From an uncultured Riemerella sp. (GTDB taxonomy: Bacteria; Bacteroidota; Bacteroidia; Flavobacteriales; Weeksellaceae), in assembly GCA_938037185.1 (NCBI GenBank), contig CALHQK010000002.1, positions 1 to 10,769 of the forward strand: a DNA stretch of 10,769 nt, in the 5' to 3' direction. Position 1 is the first letter of the stretch. Each line of letters opens with the position of its first letter. A model generated the notes under the pieces. That model was not told where the DNA came from and ran no database searches. It saw only the letters and a program-made list of their open reading frames with translations. The translations under genes were made by a program, and so were the position numbers. This document shows, piece after piece, positions 5,787 to 10,769 of the stretch.

Positions 5787-6455
5787 ATGAAAACATCAGC
5801 ATTAAATAGAATCTCCACAGTGGCGCTGGCTGCGCTGGCAGAAGATGTGATAAAGGCATCTAAAGAAGGAAAACACATCATACCAGAAATAAGCCATCTC
5901 CTATCCGCACTGGAACAGGAATACAACACTTATAAAGAAGCCTTTGTAAAGCAGACCTACAGCGGAAAAGGGAAAGAACTCGCAAAACTGGATGAAGAGC
6001 GGGACGATATTTTTTCGCAGATGAAAAATTATCTGAAAGCTTTTTCGGAAGCGAAATTCGTACCGCACCACGAGGAAGCAAAGGAGCTGTATGAAATCTT
6101 AAAACAGCATGATTTGGGACTTGACCGCAAATCCTACGCCGAGGAAACTGCCCTGCTGAAAAAACTCATAGAAAGTCTGAACAACCCGAACAACCAAAGC
6201 AAACTGAGAGCCGTTGGTTTAGATATGACCTACGAAGAGCTGAAAAGAAAGCAGATGGAGTTTGAACGCCTCTACTCCGAACAAATAGAAGCCAATGCAG
6301 AACTGAGGATGGAGAAAAGTGCATCATCACTGCGCAAAGATTTGGAAAACACGCTGCGGAATTACCTAAAATACATAGATGCCATGAAATCCGTACCGAA
6401 CTACAAGGAACTCTACTACGAACTAAATGAACTCCTGAAAAAAGAACGCGTATAA
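5787..6455 (+). CDS. DUF6261-like helical protein behind a repeat array
   Basis: A 222-residue soluble protein, nearly all alpha-helical and strongly charged, without signal peptide or membrane segment. The form fits DUF6261 proteins of Bacteroidota: an N-terminal LNRISTVALAALAEDVIK segment, helices with LLSALEQEYNTYKEAFVKQ (about 42-60), a central KLDEERDDIFSQMKNYLKAF (about 69-88) and a heptad-rich C-terminal half (YEELKRKQMEFERLYSEQIE, then LRKDLENTLRNYLKYIDAM). The family's role is unknown. The ATG lies 70 bases behind the 42-base array; no promoter is visible between them, so the upstream promoter at 5397-5426 may serve it. The layout parallels the helical-protein gene at 1953, which also follows a tandem array. 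The family assignment is from memory of its form and should be taken as probable only. Confidence 0.65.
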   Translation: MKTSALNRISTVALAALAEDVIKASKEGKHIIPEISHLLSALEQEYNTYKEAFVKQTYSGKGKELAKLDEERDDIFSQMKNYLKAFSEAKFVPHHEEAKELYEILKQHDLGLDRKSYAEETALLKKLIESLNNPNNQSKLRAVGLDMTYEELKRKQMEFERLYSEQIEANAELRMEKSASSLRKDLENTLRNYLKYIDAMKSVPNYKELYYELNELLKKERV

Positions 6456-6505
6456 GATTTTATTTGAAATATATCCGAAACAATGTTGATTTTAATCTCT
6501 GTAAA

Positions 6506-7027
6506 ATGAAAAAGATAATATTTGTATTTGTGGTGCTCTTCGGGCAGATGTTTTTTGGGCAAGAGAAAAAGGAGGTCTTAAAAATAGACTGGCCGAAGGA
6601 ATATGAATGGAAAGTGGTGGTTGATGGAAAAGATGGAGAAACCGATGTTATCCAAATGATACCTAAGAAAGAAAACGAAAATAATTGGAGTATTTTAGTG
6701 AGTATAATGTCTTCTAAAAGTTTTATAACTATAAGTGAAGATTTTATTAAAGGACTTCTTGAAAGTGAATTTCCTACAAAAGACCCATTAGCTAAACTTA
6801 CGATTTTGGAAAAAAGTAATGAGAAAGAAAATGTATGGATAATTTTTAAAACAGAAGCTTCTTTTTCTACCAACAGCAATAGTCCTTTATCTCAAATCTG
6901 CTATTTGCTACAAAGTAAAAACACACTCAATAGTGTTTGTATAATGGAGAAAGAAAAATCACTCTCCGAAGAATTCGTGAAAAAATGGAGCAAAGTTTTT
7001 AAAGAAGGTAGATTAGTAAATGAATAG
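6506..7027 (+). CDS. small secreted protein, paralogue 1 of 4
   Basis: A 173-residue exported protein of a family I do not recognise, and the first of four tandem copies. Signal peptide MKKIIFVFVVLFGQMFFGQ (1-19), no lipobox cysteine. Marks shared by all four are W-P-x-E-Y-x-W (residues 29-35 here), a strand-like TILEKS..VWIIFK region (about 108-123) and the C-terminal L-x-E-E-F-V-K-x-W-S-K-V-F-K (about 154-167). The start is the ATG at 6506; the frame extends 14 codons upstream to a TTG, but only the ATG begins a proper signal peptide, and the preceding AATCTCTGTAAA is a leader shared by copies 1, 2 and 4. The gene follows the DUF6261-like gene by 50 bases and precedes copy 2 by 19. Its last 80 bases are almost identical to those of copy 2. 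Confidence 0.8.
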   Translation: MKKIIFVFVVLFGQMFFGQEKKEVLKIDWPKEYEWKVVVDGKDGETDVIQMIPKKENENNWSILVSIMSSKSFITISEDFIKGLLESEFPTKDPLAKLTILEKSNEKENVWIIFKTEASFSTNSNSPLSQICYLLQSKNTLNSVCIMEKEKSLSEEFVKKWSKVFKEGRLVNE

Positions 7028-7046
7028 CAGTTTTAATCTCTGTAAA

Positions 7047-7589
7047 ATGAAAAAAATAACAATAGTTTTTGCGGTGGTATTCGCCCAGATGTTTTTTGGA
7101 CAGAGGAAAATGTTGGCTTTAGAAATAAACTGGCCAGAAGAGTATGAATGGGAAGTGGTAGATAAGCTAGATAAGGATAGTATCTATGTAAGAAAAATTA
7201 TTCCTAAAGGAGAAAATGAAAAAAATCCATCTATTACTTGCCAAGCTTTAGCAATTAAACCGCCTGACATTTATAAAGCAGACTTTGCTATAAAAAAATT
7301 AAAAGGACTTCCTGAAGAACTTACCGAAGAACTTCCTCCAATAAAAACTACAGTTTTAGAAAAAAAAGAAGAGAGTGATGGCTTTTGGGAGCTTTTCAAG
7401 ATAGAAAATAAATATCATTATGATTATCGTCAAGATATATTTCAAATATATTCCGAATTAATATATATAAGACAAAAAGGAAATATTATTTATCGTATTT
7501 ATGTTTTAGTAAAAGAAAAATCACTCTCCGAAGAATTCGTAAAAAAGTGGAGCAAAGTATTTAAAGAAAGTAGATTAGTAAATGAATAA
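7047..7589 (+). CDS. small secreted protein, paralogue 2 of 4
   Basis: A 180-residue copy of the same family, with signal peptide MKKITIVFAVVFAQMFFGQ and INWPEEYEWEVV near residue 30. The first ~40 and last ~25 residues closely match copy 1, but the middle (about residues 65-150) is strongly diverged, AT-rich and aligns only around TTVLEKKEESDGFWELFK. At the 3' end 7512-7588 matches 6950-7026 with four mismatches in 77 bases. I chose ATG 7047 over an ATG nine codons upstream that overlaps the end of copy 1, because 7047 starts the signal peptide and has the shared leader before it. It is probably co-transcribed with its neighbours. Confidence 0.8.
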   Translation: MKKITIVFAVVFAQMFFGQRKMLALEINWPEEYEWEVVDKLDKDSIYVRKIIPKGENEKNPSITCQALAIKPPDIYKADFAIKKLKGLPEELTEELPPIKTTVLEKKEESDGFWELFKIENKYHYDYRQDIFQIYSELIYIRQKGNIIYRIYVLVKEKSLSEEFVKKWSKVFKESRLVNE

Positions 7590-7632
7590 ATAAATGATTA
7601 TTAAAATGAAACTTAACTTAAATTTTTGTAAT

Positions 7633-8172
7633 ATGAAACAGATATCTCTTGTAGTGGTTTTGCTATTATCTCAGTTTTATTTTAGCCAAAACCGAAAAGA
7701 AATCCTAAAAGTATACTGGCCGACAGAATACCAATGGAAAACTATAAACGACCGTGAATATAAAGGAATACACCTCACGGAGATTGTCCCTGAGAAAGAA
7801 AAAGCGGGCAGCTGGAAGAAGCTCGGCACTATGATGTATTTCAAAAATACTAGAGTTCCCAATGCAGACACTATTATAGACCTCTACAGAGAGGTTTCTT
7901 GGGAAGAGGATTCTAAGTCTAAACTTACGGTTTTGGAAAAACATGCCAAGGGCGAAAACATCTGGGTGCTTTTCAAGGAAGAAAATGCGTTCGACTCGGA
8001 TGACAAAACTCCGAAATCTCAGCTCTTCTATGTGGTACAAGGAGAAGACACGCTTTATTATGTTTTTATCTCGCTGAGAAAAAAGGAACTTCCCGAAGAA
8101 TTTGTAGAAAAATGGAGCAAAATATTCAAAAACAGCGAACTGGTCTATATAGAAAAAAACAAAAAAATGTAA
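7633..8172 (+). CDS. small secreted protein, paralogue 3 of 4
   Basis: A 179-residue copy with signal peptide MKQISLVVVLLLSQFYFSQ and YWPTEYQWKTI near residue 30. It is closest to copy 4 through the whole length, for example TRVPNADTIIDLYREVS against TIVPSADIIIKIYEEAS, SKLTVLEKHAKGENIWVLFK, and SQLFYVVQGEDTL against SQLWYVIQGEYTL. The C terminus EEFVEKWSKIFKNSELVY keeps the family motif. The leader before ATG 7633 is the most diverged of the set (TTTTTGTAAT before the start). The 43 bases after copy 2 hold no terminator, so one transcript is likely. Confidence 0.8.
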   Translation: MKQISLVVVLLLSQFYFSQNRKEILKVYWPTEYQWKTINDREYKGIHLTEIVPEKEKAGSWKKLGTMMYFKNTRVPNADTIIDLYREVSWEEDSKSKLTVLEKHAKGENIWVLFKEENAFDSDDKTPKSQLFYVVQGEDTLYYVFISLRKKELPEEFVEKWSKIFKNSELVYIEKNKKM

Positions 8173-8215
8173 TTTGAAATATATCTAAAGCAATATTGTT
8201 TCTAATCTCTGTAAG

Positions 8216-8755
8216 ATGAAAAGAGTTTTTTTTATATTGGTTTTGATACTGTCGCAAATTTATTTTGGGCAGGAAAGAAGACAAAACCTACAAGTGCATT
8301 GGCCGGAAGAATATAAATGGAAGATTATTACTAATCAAGAAGATGATACTGTCCACTTTATAGAGCTTATCCCTGAAAAAGAAACACCTGATAAATGGAC
8401 ACTTATCGGGACTATGACCTCTTTAAAAAAAACAATAGTTCCCAGTGCAGATATTATCATAAAAATTTATGAGGAAGCATCTTTAAAAGAGTCTCCTCTT
8501 GCAAAACTCACGGTTTTAGAAAAAAGCAAAGAAGGAGATGGTATTTGGGTTCTTTTTAAAGTAGAAACGCCGTCTTTCCCTAATGACCCTAAACCGGAAT
8601 CCCAGCTGTGGTATGTGATTCAAGGGGAATACACTCTTCATAGCATGTTCATTGCAAAGAAAGAAAAAACACTTTCCGAAGAGTTTGTAAAGAGATGGAG
8701 CAAAGTTTTCAAAAACAGTGAATTTTCTTATGAGTATTCGGACAAATCTCCATAA
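8216..8755 (+). CDS. small secreted protein, paralogue 4 of 4
   Basis: A 179-residue copy with signal peptide MKRVFFILVLILSQIYFGQ, HWPEEYKWKII near residue 30, KLTVLEKSKEGDGIWVLFKV in the middle and LSEEFVKRWSKVFKNSEFSY at the end. The 48 bases 8171-8218 that end at its start codon repeat the leader of copy 1 (6461-6508) without gaps, with eight differences, and a further copy follows the gene (8754-8801). The conserved Trp, Pro and Tyr of the N-terminal motif and the C-terminal W-S-K suggest one shared fold; the function is unknown. The terminator at 8867 probably closes the cluster. Confidence 0.82.
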   Translation: MKRVFFILVLILSQIYFGQERRQNLQVHWPEEYKWKIITNQEDDTVHFIELIPEKETPDKWTLIGTMTSLKKTIVPSADIIIKIYEEASLKESPLAKLTVLEKSKEGDGIWVLFKVETPSFPNDPKPESQLWYVIQGEYTLHSMFIAKKEKTLSEEFVKRWSKVFKNSEFSYEYSDKSP

Positions 8756-8825
8756 AGTGAAATACATCTAAAACAATACTGTTTCTAATCTCTGTAAGAT
8801 GAATTTGATACATTGTGATTTGTAA
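8754..8825 (+). pseudogene. orphan leader of a lost fifth paralogue
   Basis: Bases 8754-8801 align without gaps to the leader of copy 4 (five differences in 48), including GTTTCTAATCTCTGTAAG directly before an ATG at 8799-8801. After that ATG the similarity to the family stops: the frame reads MNLIHCDL and ends at TAA 8823-8825. Either a fifth copy was deleted almost entirely, or tandem duplication used the leader as its joint and left a spare one at the end. Confidence 0.6.
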
Positions 8826-8866
8826 CAGCAGGAAGACATTGGGGAGAGCTTTCCTTCATTCCGTAT

Positions 8867-8898
8867 AAAAATCAGCCCAAAATAGGCTGATTTTTTTT
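8867..8898 (+). terminator. intrinsic terminator of the secreted-protein cluster
   Basis: Arms AAAAATCAGCC (8867-8877) and GGCTGATTTTT (8885-8895) enclose a seven-base loop and run into eight Ts. It lies about 110 bases behind copy 4 and separates the cluster from the promoter at 8910. Confidence 0.9.
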
Positions 8899-8909
8899 AT
8901 GATTTTTTC

Positions 8910-8937
8910 TTGTTTTTTTATAATTTTTTTAACTTTG
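8910..8937 (+). promoter_or_regulatory. promoter of the lipoprotein / beta-barrel operon
   Basis: TTG at 8910-8912, a 17-base T-rich spacer and TAACTTTG at 8930-8937 match the Bacteroidota promoter. The leader to the ATG at 9027 is about 80 bases. Confidence 0.75.
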
Positions 8938-8955
8938 CATCTTCATTTCTTTAAC

Positions 8956-8996
8956 AAGAGCAAAACGAAAGTCGTTCTATGGCTTATCGGGCTCTT
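8956..8996 (+). promoter_or_regulatory. foldable 5' leader of the lipoprotein gene
   Basis: AAGAGC (8956-8961) can pair with GCTCTT (8991-8996), and inside it AACGA-AAG-TCGTT (8964-8976) forms a five-pair hairpin. A tiny frame, MAYRALKV, runs from ATG 8979 to TAA 9003-9005 across the right arm. The structure may affect translation or RNA stability. The stems are short, so this is a suggestion only, and no known riboswitch was recognised. Confidence 0.3.
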
Positions 8997-9026
8997 AAAG
9001 TTTAACAAAATTAAATTATAAATAAA

Positions 9027-10115
9027 ATGAAAACATTTAGATTTATTCCTGCTGTGGTGGTATCCGCGGGGTTGCTGTTCAACTCTTGTATCCGCGAAGA
9101 AGCACCCAATATGGAAGCCGACATTGAAAGTGTAACAATTGCTAATGCGGAAAGTTTGTTACAGACAGAACCTGTGGTAGATGGTAATAACATTACTTTC
9201 AGAATGAAAACATTTTCTGGAAGTTATAATTTCGCTCCGATATTCAATCTTTCAGAAGGGGCAACAATCTCTCCTGCAAGTGGAACAGAGCTGGATTTTA
9301 CGCAGCCGCAGACTTATACAGTAACTTCACAAGATGGAGCATGGAACAGACAGTATACAGTTTCTTTCGTAACGGATAATAATGCCTTTATTACTAGTTA
9401 TTCTTTTGAAAATGTAGAAGTAAGTACTAGAAAATATCACAAATTCTATGAACTTTTGAACGGGCAGAAAATATATAACTGGAGTAGTGGTAATGATGGG
9501 TTTAATTTTGTCAATCGAAAAGGGGATGCAAGTACATATCCTACTTTGCAAACTACTGAAGGATATAGAGGCAATGCAATAAGAATGATTACAAGAAGTA
9601 CAGGCAGCCTTGGATCTTGGTTTGGTACACCTATAGCAGCTGGGAACCTTTTCCTAGGAACATTCAATCTAGACATTTTTAATGCCTTAAAATCTACAAG
9701 ATTTGGTATCCCATATAACTACAATAGAGCTCCTAAAGCAATTACAGGATACTTCAAATACACTGCTGGAGCTACATTTAAAAAAGAAGTAGCAAGCACA
9801 TTAACTAAAGACAATTGGAATGCTTATGCTATTTTATTTGAAAAAACCAATAGAAATAATTACCTCACAGGTGACCACAATTTTGCTGATGCTAGAATCG
9901 TAAGCATTGCTAAACTAAAAGATGTGGACAGAAAAGAAGCAAGCCAGTGGACAAAATTTGAAATTCCTTTTGAGTTTGTAAATGGAAAATCCTTTGATCC
10001 TGCCAAAGAGTATATGTACACTATAGTATTTACATCTAGTATAGAAGGAGATAAATTTAATGGAGCAGTAGGAAGTACATTGGATATTGATGAGGTAAGA
10101 ATCATTACAGAATAA
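9027..10115 (+). CDS. surface lipoprotein with PCMD-type C-terminal domain
   Basis: A 362-residue lipoprotein. The signal peptide ends in LLFNSC with the lipid-carrying Cys at residue 21; the acidic residues just behind it (IREE) fit the export signals that send Bacteroidota lipoproteins to the cell surface. Residues about 33-115 look like a small beta-sandwich (SVTIANAE through FTQPQTYTVTSQDGAWNRQY, a phrase typical of Bacteroidota surface lipoproteins). Residues about 120-362 resemble the putative carbohydrate metabolism domain (PCMD): SYSFENVEV, a SLGSWFGTPIAAGNLFLG segment, ITGYFKYTAG, WTKFEIPFEFV, and the closing GAVGSTLDIDEVRIITE. PCMD proteins are thought to act on or bind glycans at the cell surface, but direct proof is scarce. 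An outer-membrane barrel gene follows 23 bases behind, so the two probably work as a pair. Confidence 0.8.
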   Translation: MKTFRFIPAVVVSAGLLFNSCIREEAPNMEADIESVTIANAESLLQTEPVVDGNNITFRMKTFSGSYNFAPIFNLSEGATISPASGTELDFTQPQTYTVTSQDGAWNRQYTVSFVTDNNAFITSYSFENVEVSTRKYHKFYELLNGQKIYNWSSGNDGFNFVNRKGDASTYPTLQTTEGYRGNAIRMITRSTGSLGSWFGTPIAAGNLFLGTFNLDIFNALKSTRFGIPYNYNRAPKAITGYFKYTAGATFKKEVASTLTKDNWNAYAILFEKTNRNNYLTGDHNFADARIVSIAKLKDVDRKEASQWTKFEIPFEFVNGKSFDPAKEYMYTIVFTSSIEGDKFNGAVGSTLDIDEVRIITE

Positions 10116-10138
10116 AATAATTAAAACAAAATAATCTA

Positions 10139-10769
10139 ATGAAAAAGATATTTTTAGCTGTTTTATCCACTTTTGGTCTTAGTGCTATCGGCTTAGCACA
10201 GCAAAACGGGAATTTCTTTACAAGAAATATGGAATATCAGTTTAAAACTAATTTAAGCCTCGGAGGAAGCACTCCGCTGGGTATTCCGAGAGAAATTAGA
10301 GAAATCAAACACTACACTCCTGTACAACTGATTTTAGGGCTGGAAGCTGATGCTACTAAATGGTTTTCTGACAACCAAAGATGGGGTATCCGAGTGGGAA
10401 TCCGCACCGAAGGAAAAGGGATGAGAACGGAAGCCGTTGTAAAAAGCTACTTTACAGAAGTGATTCAAGGCGATGAAAAAATAAAAGGGTATTTTACAGG
10501 AACGGTGAAAACTCTGGTTAGAAATACTTATGTAATCATGCCTGTTTCTGCGGTTTATAGAGTTGCTCCGAGATGGAAAATCTATGGCGGTCTGTATGCA
10601 GGTCTTTTGATTGATAAAGAGTTCAGCGGGCATGTTTCTGATGGATACCTTCGCCAAGATACTCCTGTCGGGGCAAAAATTGTCTTTAATGAAGGAGGAA
10701 AAGCAAACTATAACTTCTCTGATGATTTGAGATTATTCCAGTGGGGAGGGCAGTTAGGAGCAGAATGGC
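10139..10769 (+). CDS. outer-membrane beta-barrel protein (cut by window end)
   Basis: The frame from ATG 10139 stays open to the end of the window (210 codons and one base), so the C terminus is missing. Signal peptide MKKIFLAVLSTFGLSAIGLAQ (1-21). The mature part alternates short polar and aromatic strands typical of porin-like barrels of the outer-membrane beta-barrel type: YQFKTNLSLGGSTPLGIP, PVQLILGLEADATKWF, RWGIRVGIRTEGKGM, TYVIMPVSAVYRVAPRWKIY, GGLYAGLLIDKEFSG and FQWGGQLGAEW. It lies 23 bases behind the PCMD lipoprotein and shares its promoter. In Bacteroidota such barrels often anchor or serve neighbouring surface lipoproteins; that partnership is inferred here. Confidence 0.82.
   Translation, partial: MKKIFLAVLSTFGLSAIGLAQQNGNFFTRNMEYQFKTNLSLGGSTPLGIPREIREIKHYTPVQLILGLEADATKWFSDNQRWGIRVGIRTEGKGMRTEAVVKSYFTEVIQGDEKIKGYFTGTVKTLVRNTYVIMPVSAVYRVAPRWKIYGGLYAGLLIDKEFSGHVSDGYLRQDTPVGAKIVFNEGGKANYNFSDDLRLFQWGGQLGAEW

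Noticed and set aside
6464..6505. Upstream starts for the secreted paralogues (TTG 6464, ATG 7020, ATG 7594)
   Set aside because: They place 9-14 polar residues before the signal peptide; the conserved leader and the MKK-type signal start point to the internal ATG in every copy.

Overview
The window looks like chromosomal DNA of a flavobacterium (Bacteroidota, Flavobacteriia), most likely the Chryseobacterium/Elizabethkingia/Riemerella branch (Weeksellaceae). The grounds are AT-rich DNA, A-rich start regions instead of Shine-Dalgarno sites, promoters of the Bacteroidota type (TTG or TTTG, a 17-20 base spacer, TAnnTTTG), signal peptides ending in FGQ or AQ, and families largely confined to this phylum (DUF6261-like, PCMD lipoprotein with a beta-barrel partner). 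The taxon is an inference from style, not from a marker gene.

Left part (1-3544): the last codons of an upstream gene are followed by a secreted DUF302 protein and a strong palindromic terminator. Next comes a decayed gene whose single frame is broken by two stop codons, then a six-helix membrane protein of LysE/GAP-like layout. A 9-unit array of exact 21-base repeats (1741-1929) stands directly in front of a gene for an all-helical protein of unknown function. A flavin reductase-like FMN-binding protein follows, then a convergent DUF488 gene.

Middle (3545-6455): purH, which catalyses the last two steps of IMP synthesis, is the one clear housekeeping gene. Behind it lies an unusual 600-base stretch holding two diverged copies of one module: promoter, about 45 bases of leader, a terminator-like hairpin, a U-rich tail and the start of a 42-base repeat. 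In the second copy the repeat has grown to five units with junction palindromes, and it leads into a DUF6261-like helical protein gene. A tandem-repeat array just upstream of a small helical protein gene therefore occurs twice in 4 kb.

Right part (6456-10769): four tandem paralogues encode small secreted proteins with conserved ends and diverged middles. A fifth, orphan copy of their 48-base leader follows, and a strong terminator closes the cluster. A new promoter with a foldable leader then drives a PCMD-type surface lipoprotein and, 23 bases behind it, an outer-membrane beta-barrel protein cut off by the window end. No rRNA, tRNA, IS element or CRISPR was recognised. The most interesting parts are the two repeat/helical-protein loci, the duplicated promoter-hairpin module and the mosaic paralogue cluster.
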